In this document: positions 6,255 to 11,400 of the stretch, in pieces | Layout of the letters: every line of letters begins with the position of its first letter | Numbering within the stretch: the stretch's first letter is position 1 | Assembly: GCA_007375785.1 (NCBI GenBank) | Contig: VMEY01000028.1 | Location: 1-11,400, forward strand | From: Parcubacteria group bacterium Athens0416_74 | GTDB lineage: Bacteria > Patescibacteriota > Minisyncoccia > Phycocordibacterales > UBA2100 | Direction: 5' to 3' | DNA length: 11,400 nt | Position numbers and translations under genes: made by a program | The notes under the pieces: generated by a model | Told to the model about the DNA's origin: nothing | The model's input: only the letters and a program-made list of their open reading frames with translations | Databases searched by the model: none

Positions 6255-6286
6255 GAAGCCGGAAAAGATGGTGGATACGCTCGCTT
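6255..6286. repeat. Partial third copy: 3' half of a branched element
   Basis: GAAGCCGGAAAA followed by GGTGGATACGCTCGCTT closely parallels the right half of copy 1 (1889-1921: GAAGCCGGAAAA ... GGAGTACACTCGCTT). No matching left arm occurs upstream, so it looks like a leftover 3' end from which the left half was lost or into which copy 2 was placed. Confidence 0.55.
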
Positions 6287-6299
6287 TGTGCCGGGGAAT

Positions 6300-6328
6300 T
6301 TGACAATTGCTCCGAAATACGCAAGAAT
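6300..6328 (+). promoter_or_regulatory. Candidate typA promoter
   Basis: -35 TTGACA (6300-6305, full consensus), 17-nt spacer, -10 AAGAAT (6323-6328, four of six matches). Transcription would begin near 6335, just before the hairpin at 6340-6355, leaving a leader of about 36 nt that is almost all hairpin and U-tract. Confidence 0.5.
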
Positions 6329-6339
6329 TGAGCCACGGG

Positions 6340-6364
6340 GTGCCCGCACGGGCACTTTTCTTTT
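6340..6364 (+). terminator. Hairpin plus T-tract immediately before typA
   Basis: GTGCCC (6340-6345), loop GCAC, GGGCAC (6350-6355), then TTTTCTTTT. It has intrinsic terminator form and ends only 6 nt before the typA ATG. It may stop read-through from the upstream genes, or, if the promoter at 6300 is used, act as an attenuator or a 5' stabilising hairpin. Confidence 0.6.
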
Positions 6365-6370
6365 AAAGCT

Positions 6371-8095
6371 ATGGAAATCCGAAATATTGCAATCATTGCG
6401 CACGTCGACCACGGGAAGACCACCCTTACCGACGCTATTTTGCGTCAGACAGGCGTAGCCGAAGAGGGGGTGTCGATGGACAGCAACGCGCTGGAGCAGG
6501 AGCGCGGCATCACTATCTATTCAAAGAATGCGGCCGTTTTCTATAAAGACACCAAAATAAACATCGTCGACACACCGGGCCACGCTGACTTCGGTTCTGA
6601 AGTCGAGCGCGTCCTTCGCTCAATCGACTCCGTGCTCCTCGTCGTCGATGCGCAAGAGGGTCCCATGCCGCAGACGCGCTTTGTCCTCAAGAAGTCGCTC
6701 GAGCTCGGCATCCGCCCGATAGTCGTCATCAACAAAATCGACAAGCCCGCCGCAGACCCGGCCCGCTGCGAAGAGCAGGTGTTGGAGCTCTTCCTCGAGC
6801 TTGGCGCTTCAGACGAGCAGGCAGATTTTCCTATTGTGTATGCCATCGGCAAACAGGGCATTGCCAAGCGCAAACTCACCGACGAATCGACCGACATGAA
6901 TCCACTGCTCGACTGCGTGCTCGAGCACGTAAAGCCCGCAAATGCTTCGGCAAGCTCGACCGCCGCATTTCGCGCACAGCCGTTCAACCTTGGCTACGAC
7001 AACTTCCTCGGGAGACTCGCCGTCGCGCGCGTCTACGAGGGCACACTCAAGATTGGCGACAGTGTCTTTGTAAAGAAGCCGACCGGCGAGACGCGATCCG
7101 GCAAAATCACCAAGATGTCGACATTCAAGGGCTTGCAGAAAATCGACGCCGCCGAAATCATCGCCGGAGACATCGCGCTCATCGCAGGACTTCCCGACAT
7201 TTTCATCGGCGAGACGATAACCAACGATGCATCCGTGGAGCCGCTTCCTGCTATCGCCATCGACGAGCCGACCATCACGCTCAACTTTCTCGTGAACAAT
7301 TCGCCGTTTGCCGGTCGAGAAGGCAAATTCGTGACCACGCGCCAAATCCGTGACCGACTCGAGAAAGAGCTCGAAATCAACGTCGGCTTGCGCGTGGACT
7401 TCTCCGGCGGCGACACGTTTAAAGTCTCGGGTCGCGGCGAACTCCATATCGCCATCTTGCTGGAAAACATGCGACGCGAAGGATACGAAATGCAGGTCTC
7501 GCAGCCGCAGGTCATTATCCGCGAAGAAGAGGGGAAGAAGCTCGAGCCATTTGAAGAAGTCATCGTAGACACACCGAGCGAATACCAGGGCCCCATCATC
7601 GAGCGCTTGGGCACGCGTAAATTTGTCATGAAGGATTTGAAAGTGCATGAGAACAGTGTCGACACCAAGGGGGAGGGAATTCTCTCGAGTCGCGTCGTCG
7701 GATTCCAGCCATACGCGGGCGAAATCAAAAAGAAGCAGGTCGGCTCGATGATATCCATGGCATCCGGCAAAGCTCTCGGCTTCTCTCTGTGGAATCTTCA
7801 GGAGCGCGGCGTGCTCTACATCGGACCGGCTGTTGAAGTCTATGAAGGCCAGGTAATCGGCAACACCTCAAAGGGCGAGGAGATGACGGTCAATCCGACC
7901 AAGGGCAAGCAGCTCACCAACATGCGCTCAAAAGGTACTGATGAGGCGCTCAATCTCGTGCCACCGTTTGAACTCACCATCGAGCGCGGTCTCGAAGTCA
8001 TGGCTGAAGACGAGTATCTCGAAATCACACCGTCATCCGTCCGTCTGCGAAAGCAGGCACTTACGGAAAACGACCGCACGAAGTCACGTCGCTAA
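6371..8095 (+). CDS. typA: Ribosome-associated GTPase TypA/BipA
   Basis: 574 aa, somewhat shorter than the usual ~600. The GTPase domain fills about 1-195: G1 AHVDHGKTT (10-18), G2 within E-R-G-I-T-I (44-49), G3 DTPGHADFG (67-75), G4 NKID (121-124); G5 reads Y-A-I-G where relatives usually have Y-A-S-A. The beta-barrel domain II follows (about 210-290), then EF-G-like domains III and V (about 305-475), including GRGELHIAILLENMRREGYE, the hallmark TypA/EF-G block. The C-terminal TypA-specific domain includes N-M-R-S-K-G-T-D-E-A-L-N and E-I-T-P-S-S-V-R-L-R-K. TypA binds the 70S ribosome near the A site and supports assembly and stress or cold growth. The hairpin directly upstream and the lack of a Shine-Dalgarno (AAAGCT precedes the ATG) are unusual for a translation gene. 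The stop is 20 nt before the next gene. Confidence 0.96.
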   Translation: MEIRNIAIIAHVDHGKTTLTDAILRQTGVAEEGVSMDSNALEQERGITIYSKNAAVFYKDTKINIVDTPGHADFGSEVERVLRSIDSVLLVVDAQEGPMPQTRFVLKKSLELGIRPIVVINKIDKPAADPARCEEQVLELFLELGASDEQADFPIVYAIGKQGIAKRKLTDESTDMNPLLDCVLEHVKPANASASSTAAFRAQPFNLGYDNFLGRLAVARVYEGTLKIGDSVFVKKPTGETRSGKITKMSTFKGLQKIDAAEIIAGDIALIAGLPDIFIGETITNDASVEPLPAIAIDEPTITLNFLVNNSPFAGREGKFVTTRQIRDRLEKELEINVGLRVDFSGGDTFKVSGRGELHIAILLENMRREGYEMQVSQPQVIIREEEGKKLEPFEEVIVDTPSEYQGPIIERLGTRKFVMKDLKVHENSVDTKGEGILSSRVVGFQPYAGEIKKKQVGSMISMASGKALGFSLWNLQERGVLYIGPAVEVYEGQVIGNTSKGEEMTVNPTKGKQLTNMRSKGTDEALNLVPPFELTIERGLEVMAEDEYLEITPSSVRLRKQALTENDRTKSRR

Positions 8096-8103
8096 CGGTT
8101 CGG

Positions 8104-8109
8104 TATACT
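8104..8109 (+). promoter_or_regulatory. -10 box of predicted leaderless phosphoribosyltransferase gene
   Basis: TATACT ends 6 nt before the ATG at 8116, inside the 20-nt gap after typA. No Shine-Dalgarno (GGGGCG precedes the ATG). Predicted +1 is the A of the start codon. Confidence 0.55.
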
Positions 8110-8115
8110 GGGGCG

Positions 8116-8763
8116 ATGAAGTTCGCCAGCAGGACTGAAGCAGGAAAGCGCCTCGGAGAGGCGCTTCTTTCGCATGCATTTCCTCATCCGCTCGTGCTTG
8201 CGCTGCCTCGCGGGGGCGTGCCCGTAGCGGGAGAGGTGGCGCGGATTCTGAATGCGCCACTCGATACGCTCGTCGTCCGTAAAATAGGCGCGCCGCTCAA
8301 TCCAGAGTGGGCGGTCGGTGCGCTCGCGCCGCATGGCGTGGTCCTCATCGACGACGACGCGCTCAAAAGCGCGTCGATATCGCGCGCTTCTGTGGACGGC
8401 GTGATCGAGAAAGAGCGCGCTGAGCTCAATCGCCGAGTCGATACCTACAAAAGCGGCACGTACTCCGCAGGATATGTACCCGAGACACTCGTCATCGTCG
8501 ACGATGGAGTGGCTAACGGATACACTGCTCGCGCGGCTCTTCTGTCTGCGCGCAAGAAGTACCCAAAAACCCGCATCATCTTTGCATCGCCGGTGTGTCT
8601 CCTTGGCTCGTTTGACCTTGTGAGTGCGGATGCGGATGAGGTGGTCTGTCTCGACCTGCCCGAAGGTTTGTACGCAGTGGGGCAAGCGTATGAAGAGTTT
8701 GTAGAGGTGAGCGATGAAGAGGTGCGAGCACTTTTGCAGAGCGCTTCGGACTCACAACGCTGA
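8116..8763 (+). CDS. Predicted phosphoribosyltransferase (type I PRTase-like)
   Basis: 215 aa, cytoplasmic. It opens with F-A-S-R-T-E-A-G-K-R-L (3-13), the usual start of this family (F-x-D-R-x-x-A-G). LALPRGGVPVAGEVA (28-42) is the family signature, followed by L-D-T-L-V-V-R-K-I-G-A-P (49-60) and P-E-W-A-V-G-A-L (63-70). The PRPP-binding loop is VIVDDGVANGYTARAA (126-141); most relatives have A-T-G-x-T, so N134 replaces a usual Thr. The family acts on PRPP with an uncertain acceptor and is often annotated only as 'phosphoribosyltransferase'. A role in base salvage would suit an organism with reduced biosynthesis, but this is inference. It has its own -10 box and its stop codon overlaps the promoter of msrB. 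Confidence 0.85.
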   Translation: MKFASRTEAGKRLGEALLSHAFPHPLVLALPRGGVPVAGEVARILNAPLDTLVVRKIGAPLNPEWAVGALAPHGVVLIDDDALKSASISRASVDGVIEKERAELNRRVDTYKSGTYSAGYVPETLVIVDDGVANGYTARAALLSARKKYPKTRIIFASPVCLLGSFDLVSADADEVVCLDLPEGLYAVGQAYEEFVEVSDEEVRALLQSASDSQR

Positions 8764-8769
8764 TATACT
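8761..8769 (+). promoter_or_regulatory. Extended -10 of predicted leaderless msrB, overlapping upstream stop codon
   Basis: TGA-TATACT: the TGA stop of the phosphoribosyltransferase (8761-8763) doubles as the TGn of an extended -10. The hexamer (8764-8769) ends 6 nt before the msrB ATG at 8776. No Shine-Dalgarno. No -35 with good spacing was found. Confidence 0.6.
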
Positions 8770-8775
8770 TTTTGC

Positions 8776-9171
8776 ATGACTGAGCACGACCTACCGGAGA
8801 GCGAGGAGGAGTGGAAAAAGATGCTCACGCCTGAGCAGTATGCGGTCTTGCGCGAAAAGGGGACGGAAGCACCGTTTACCGGCGAGTATGTGCACGAAAA
8901 AGCTGATGGTACCTATGCCTGCGCCGCGTGCGGGAATCCGCTTTTCGATTCGAGTGCAAAGTTCGACTCCGGTACGGGGTGGCCGTCTTTCGACCAAGCG
9001 CTCGAGGGCGCTATCAAGACGCAGAGCGATACTGCACACGGCATGCACCGCACAGAGATTACCTGTGCACGCTGCGGCTCACACCTTGGGCACGTCTTCG
9101 ACGACGGCCCCACGCTTACAGGTAAAAGATACTGTATAAACTCCGTCTGTTTGGATTTGGAAGAAAAGTAA
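8776..9171 (+). CDS. msrB: Peptide-methionine (R)-S-oxide reductase MsrB
   Basis: 131 aa, the normal size of a single-domain MsrB; no signal peptide, so cytoplasmic. It reduces the R form of methionine sulfoxide in proteins. Two CxxC pairs (C49/C52 and C97/C100) bind the structural zinc. The signature SGTGWPSF (65-72), H91-R-T-E, G-S-H-L-G-H-V-F (101-108) and R-Y-C120-I-N-S are present, with C120 as the catalytic cysteine. After it, V-C125-L-D-L replaces the common A-S/A-L-x-F, adding a cysteine next to the active site that might serve in resolving; the usual N-terminal resolving position has Ser65, not Cys. It is not fused to MsrA. It starts 12 nt after the upstream stop with its own -10. 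Confidence 0.95.
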   Translation: MTEHDLPESEEEWKKMLTPEQYAVLREKGTEAPFTGEYVHEKADGTYACAACGNPLFDSSAKFDSGTGWPSFDQALEGAIKTQSDTAHGMHRTEITCARCGSHLGHVFDDGPTLTGKRYCINSVCLDLEEK

Positions 9172-9247
9172 TACTGTGACCGACCGGGAGACTTGTGTCA
9201 TCGGGGGAATGTCGATAGCATATTCACATACTAGGTAGCGGTCTTCT

Positions 9248-9742
9248 ATGAGCAAAACACTCAGCATCGGTTTGGCAATCATTATCATCGCGGGGGCGGC
9301 GTACTACTTCGGTGTGGCGAAGCCCAAGGCGGCATCAGAGGGTGGCGAGGTCAACTCGGCTATGCCGGCACCGGGCTCGAGCAATGTCGAGGAGATGGTG
9401 GTCAGCGGCGAATATACCGAAGTGGACCCGGTCTTGGTAGGCACGTGGAAGTCGAAAGATGACACGAAGTTTACGCGCGAGTTTAAGGTCGACGGTACGA
9501 TGACCGACCGCTATCAGGGTGACGCATCAGCCACCGAGACCGCATCGTTTGTCACCATAAATCCGAGCGTCGTCGAAGTGCCGGGAGTACCTGCCGCAAA
9601 CCTCGCAGGGATGACGGTCATCCGCGTCGACTTCTCGAGCGGACCGATGTTTTTCTCCATCAACAGCATGACGGACAAAGAGCTCTCCATGACCAATCTC
9701 TCCGGGAGAGGCAACATCCTCATGTTCTCAAGGGCGAAGTAA
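9248..9742 (+). CDS. Membrane-anchored lipocalin-like protein of unknown function
   Basis: 164 aa. Residues 5-22 form one hydrophobic helix after a short MSKT start, so the protein is anchored with its body outside. A low-complexity linker (about 23-58, with E-V-N-S-A-M-P-A-P-G) leads to a small beta-rich domain: L-V-G-T-W-K-S (63-69), F-T-R-E-F-K-V-D-G-T (75-84), then strands around 99-106, 122-130 and 146-161. The G-T-W and F-x-x-D-G-T elements recall lipocalin-like or calycin domains, but I cannot assign a family. The start follows AGGT at 9233, a weak Shine-Dalgarno 11 nt from the ATG; a possible promoter is TTGTGT (9193-9198) with TAGCAT (9216-9221), 17 nt apart. The anchor and N-S-A motif resemble the short reading frame at 10846. 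Confidence 0.75.
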   Translation: MSKTLSIGLAIIIIAGAAYYFGVAKPKAASEGGEVNSAMPAPGSSNVEEMVVSGEYTEVDPVLVGTWKSKDDTKFTREFKVDGTMTDRYQGDASATETASFVTINPSVVEVPGVPAANLAGMTVIRVDFSSGPMFFSINSMTDKELSMTNLSGRGNILMFSRAK

Positions 9743-9769
9743 CGGGATACACGCGGGTACAAAACAGTG

Positions 9770-9791
9770 CGCCCCGGACTTCTCCGGGGCG
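9770..9791. terminator. GC-rich hairpin between convergent genes
   Basis: CGCCCCGGA (9770-9778), loop CTTC, TCCGGGGCG (9783-9791): a perfect 9-bp stem 28 nt after the stop at 9742. The plus side lacks a strong T-tract (TCTCAATG); the minus side has CACTGTTTTG. It sits between two convergent genes and probably serves both. Confidence 0.6.
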
Positions 9792-9814
9792 TCTCAATGT
9801 TCGTTGCGAGCCAG

Positions 9815-10213
9815 CTAGTCGGCTCTCGTCATCTCACGCTTCGGTGGCACGAAGGCGCACTTGGTGACGTACGACGTCTCATATAGGTCACCACACCAAT
9901 GGGCCATGCCGTCACCGAAGAGGTCGTTGGGTATCACATCGCCGACCGGCACTTTCACCCACCGCGCCGTATGCCCCTCGGACTTCTCCGCTGGCTTCGG
10001 CTCGACATAGAACCAGTGATACTCGCCGTCGGAGTAATGTCTAGCGGCGGGCCTGCAGTCACCGTTGTTGCAGCAGGACTTCGCGTCGCTCAGCGTATAG
10101 TCGTATTCGACGGCGGGGGAATTTCCGTTTGCTTGCACCTTGTGCGTGTGCGCGTACGACAAGGCCGTCGATGCAAGCAAAATGAACAGAGAGATCAGTG
10201 TACGTATCAACAT
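9815..10213 (-). CDS. Secreted Cys-rich protein, alphaproteobacterial-type, unknown function
   Basis: 132 aa with a Sec signal peptide at residues 1-21 (MLIRTLISLFILLASTALSYA-H). The mature part has five cysteines: C47, C48, C53 (S-C-C-N-N-G-D-C-R-P), C107 (A-H-W-C) and C119 (T-K-C-A-F-V-P-P). The pattern C-C-x4-D-C-x-P ... G-x-x-H-x-C ... C-x-F-x-P-P recalls small exported proteins that I associate with Rhizobiales and other Alphaproteobacteria; this is from memory and untested. It is the only gene here on the minus strand with its own full promoter (TTGCAC, 16 nt, TATGCT) and the only one with a strong Shine-Dalgarno (AGGAG, 6 nt before the ATG), quite unlike its neighbours. That suggests acquisition from a host that uses leadered mRNAs. 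A possible substrate of the DsbA-like protein at 5426. Confidence 0.8.
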   Translation of the reverse strand: MLIRTLISLFILLASTALSYAHTHKVQANGNSPAVEYDYTLSDAKSCCNNGDCRPAARHYSDGEYHWFYVEPKPAEKSEGHTARWVKVPVGDVIPNDLFGDGMAHWCGDLYETSYVTKCAFVPPKREMTRAD

Positions 10214-10218
10214 GGCAG

Positions 10219-10224
10219 TCTCCT
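10219..10224 (-). promoter_or_regulatory. Strong Shine-Dalgarno of the minus-strand Cys-rich gene
   Basis: Read on the minus strand, AGGAGA lies with AGGAG ending 6 nt before the ATG at 10213. It is the only convincing Shine-Dalgarno seen before any gene in this window and fixes the start. Confidence 0.75.
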
Positions 10225-10251
10225 AAACCCGGGCTTGTTGATCGTGAGACG

Positions 10252-10279
10252 AGCATACGCTTTTGGTCCGCAAGTGCAA
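10252..10279 (-). promoter_or_regulatory. Promoter of the minus-strand Cys-rich gene
   Basis: Minus strand: -35 TTGCAC (10279-10274), 16-nt spacer, -10 TATGCT (10257-10252). Predicted leader is about 30 nt, containing the Shine-Dalgarno. Confidence 0.5.
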
Positions 10280-10385
10280 TAGTCCCGCACTGCTCGCCAC
10301 AAGAGTTATCCAGAGTTCTTGAATATGCGGGATCCTCACGGCGAGCGCGCATGATACATTGTGCGTATATCCATAAATTAGTCCT

Positions 10386-10763
10386 ATGCTCCTTGCACAA
10401 CTCTTAGGTCTCTACTTTATTATCGTCGGCGTGATCGTGCTCTATCGCCGTAAGTCAATCATGCCGGCTCTCTCGCAGCTCGTCGCGAACCGCGCTCTTC
10501 TCCTCGTGATTGCACTCGTCGAGATCCTCGCCGGTCTCTCGGTCATCCTCACGTATCCCACGATTGAAGCAAGCGTCGAGGGTGTCATCGCAGTTATCGG
10601 TTGGGTGCTTGCTATCGAAGGCGTGCTCTACTTGGCGATGCCTTTCCGTGTTGTGCAGCGTTTTGTGCGCAAGTTCAACAATGAGACATGGTACGGCACC
10701 GGCGGTGCCATAGCGGTCCTCCTCGGCGGGTACTTGGCCGGCATCGGTTTCGGCATTTTGTAG
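10386..10763 (+). CDS. Four-helix integral membrane protein, unknown function
   Basis: 125 aa, almost entirely membrane. Predicted helices: about 4-20, 36-57, 64-86 and 104-125, with short loops and basic residues (R21, R22, K23; R94, K95) that place the first and third connecting loops inside. There are no conserved polar or catalytic residues inside the helices that I recognise. It could be a DoxX- or DUF-type small membrane protein, but I cannot name a family. The start ATG follows AGTCCT, no Shine-Dalgarno; TAAATT (10374-10379) ends 6 nt before the ATG, and an alternative extended -10 TGA-TACATT lies at 10352-10360. The gene is divergent from the Cys-rich gene and is closed by a very strong terminator. 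Confidence 0.75.
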   Translation: MLLAQLLGLYFIIVGVIVLYRRKSIMPALSQLVANRALLLVIALVEILAGLSVILTYPTIEASVEGVIAVIGWVLAIEGVLYLAMPFRVVQRFVRKFNNETWYGTGGAIAVLLGGYLAGIGFGIL

Positions 10764-10773
10764 GCCCATTTTC

Positions 10774-10820
10774 CGCAAAGCCCCGGTCTGCCTGCTGGCA
10801 GAGCCGGGGCTTTGCGTTTT
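10774..10820 (+). terminator. Strong intrinsic terminator
   Basis: A 19-bp stem: 10774-10792 against 10797-10816 (CGCAAAGCCCCGG and TCTGCC with their complements), a TGCT loop, one bulged G, followed by TTTT. It starts 11 nt after the stop at 10763. Confidence 0.88.
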
Positions 10821-10829
10821 ATGAAATAG

Positions 10830-10838
10830 TGGCACTAT
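10830..10838 (+). promoter_or_regulatory. Possible extended -10 for the truncated gene at 10846
   Basis: TGG-CACTAT; the hexamer (10833-10838) ends 7 nt before the ATG at 10846. It is a weak match by itself, but the layout repeats the leaderless pattern used elsewhere here. Confidence 0.3.
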
Positions 10839-10845
10839 AGAGGCC

Positions 10846-11025
10846 ATGATACAAAAAATAGTGATAGGTGTTATTGGCCTGGTCCTCGTGGGAGCCGCGG
10901 TAGGGTACTACCTGTACGGCGACTCGCTGTCCTCGATAGGAGAGACGCCGCTCAACTCTGCAGTAGGATTTCCCAGGACGGCGAAGGCGACCACTCGACG
11001 TGCATTGTATTCATATTTCGAGTAG
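10846..11025 (+). pseudogene. Truncated 5' end of a membrane-anchored protein gene
   Basis: A 59-codon frame starting MIQKIVIGVIGLVLVGAAVG, a clean N-terminal anchor helix (residues 4-24), then Y-G-D-S-L-S-S-I-G-E-T-P-L-N-S-A-V-G. This is the same build as the start of the 9248 protein (anchor, short linker, N-S-A). From about codon 41 (near 10966) the frame reads a basic, unrelated tail to a TAG at 11023, and the DNA becomes AT-richer with the opposite strand coding. I read this as the 5' part of a native gene cut off by foreign DNA or by an assembly join. A genuine 59-aa peptide is the alternative. Confidence 0.5.
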
Positions 11026-11396
11026 CATTCTAACGAGGTGCAATGCACAAGAAGTGCCCGATCGCTCAACAAATTTGCCTCCTTTAGGAATTCTGGGATG
11101 TTTTCACCAAGCAAAACGACCATTCTGCTTTTAGATTTCCTCCAGGACCTCATGATGTACTCATAACGAATTGATTGGCTCGGGGAAATTTCCCGGTCAG
11201 GTTGCCCGGGGGAAAGAATGATTGCATACGCATTGGCCAGTAATGCATCTGTTGCACTCCAAGCATGGCCGCCCATTTCAAACTCGCTTACATCTTTCAA
11301 GGTACACTGTGCGTACAAGCCAAGGATACTCATCAGCTTGAAGTCTTCTGTAGAGGGTTCACCAGAGTTAATAAGGAGAATATAACTTTTTGACAA
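10908..11396 (-). CDS. Minus-strand gene open at window edge, possibly TIR-like
   Basis: At least 162 residues; the frame stays open to the window end and its first in-frame start is a TTG at 11396, so the true start may lie outside. The order S-Y-I-L-L-I-N-S-G (3-12), G-G-H-A-W-S-A-T-D-A-L-L (42-53), A-Y-A-I-I-L-S-P-G (56-64), S-I-R-Y-E79-Y (75-80) and R-M-V-V-L-L-G-E (91-98) loosely follows a TIR/SEFIR-type Rossmann fold, with E79 placed like the catalytic glutamate of TIR NADases. That is a weak, inferred match. The last ~18 residues (from P144) are antisense to the native anchored peptide at 10846 and probably not original. Base composition is lower in GC than the rest of the window, consistent with transferred DNA or a chimeric join. 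Confidence 0.5.
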   Translation of the reverse strand: MSKSYILLINSGEPSTEDFKLMSILGLYAQCTLKDVSEFEMGGHAWSATDALLANAYAIILSPGQPDREISPSQSIRYEYIMRSWRKSKSRMVVLLGENIPEFLKEANLLSDRALLVHCTSLECYSKYEYNARRVVAFAVLGNPTAELSGVSPIEDSESPYR

Positions 11397-11400
11397 TTTC

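Noticed and set aside
6809..7648. Long minus-strand open frame opposite typA
   Set aside because: Antisense to conserved TypA domains and without its own promoter or known motifs.
8092..8685. Minus-strand frame opposite the phosphoribosyltransferase
   Set aside because: Shadow frame; the plus strand has the PRGGVPV and PRPP-loop motifs.
1..11400. Alternative genetic code with TGA read as an amino acid
   Set aside because: TGA ends the genes at 2600 and 8763 in positions that match family lengths, and no TGA occurs inside conserved domains.

Overview
The window reads like part of a streamlined chromosome of a Candidate Phyla Radiation / Patescibacteria (Parcubacteria-type) bacterium. This is inference. 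It rests on short, tightly packed genes with short intergenic gaps, many small N-terminally anchored envelope proteins, a secreted peptidoglycan-binding/IPT protein and a secreted GH18/peptidoglycan-binding protein of the kind common in that group, a near absence of Shine-Dalgarno sequences, and TGA used as a normal stop (which excludes the code-25 lineages). No rRNA, tRNA or CRISPR array was seen.

Layout, left to right. 126-1805 is a secreted protein with a peptidoglycan-binding domain, a Pro-Thr-Tyr repeat linker, IPT/TIG domains and a PKD-like domain. 1805-1920 is a branched palindromic element (copy 1). 1950-2600 is a SanA/YdcF-type membrane protein, followed by a small PHA_gran_rgn-like protein (2625-2918). 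A 17-bp inverted repeat and a good promoter precede a 56-aa membrane peptide (3003-3173) and a HAD phosphatase (3181-3825). 3890-5380 is a secreted GH18 glycosidase with a C-terminal peptidoglycan-binding domain; 5426-6142 is a membrane-anchored DsbA-like thiol oxidoreductase. 6144-6254 holds copy 2 of the branched element, then a hairpin lies directly before typA/bipA (6371-8095). A phosphoribosyltransferase (8116-8763), MsrB (8776-9171) and an anchored lipocalin-like protein (9248-9742) follow. A minus-strand secreted Cys-rich gene (10213-9815) stands out because it has a real Shine-Dalgarno. A four-helix membrane protein (10386-10763) ends in a very strong terminator. At the right edge a truncated anchored peptide (10846-11025) runs into AT-richer DNA carrying a minus-strand, possibly TIR-like gene that is open at the window edge.

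Together the genes serve mostly the envelope: wall binding and remodelling (126, 3890), oxidative folding of exported Cys-containing proteins (5426), repair of oxidised methionine (MsrB), and several small membrane proteins. TypA is the one core translation/stress GTPase.

Three things deserve attention. (1) Two copies of a Y-shaped element share a conserved two-hairpin head on a roughly 20-bp stem whose sequence differs completely between copies yet stays self-complementary; a compensatory pair change and a paired deletion in the head also support a selected fold. (2) Many genes have a -10 box ending 6-8 nt before the ATG and no Shine-Dalgarno, which predicts leaderless mRNAs as the default here. 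(3) The two genes that break this style, the SD-bearing Cys-rich gene and the gene past the right-edge junction, are candidates for acquired DNA.
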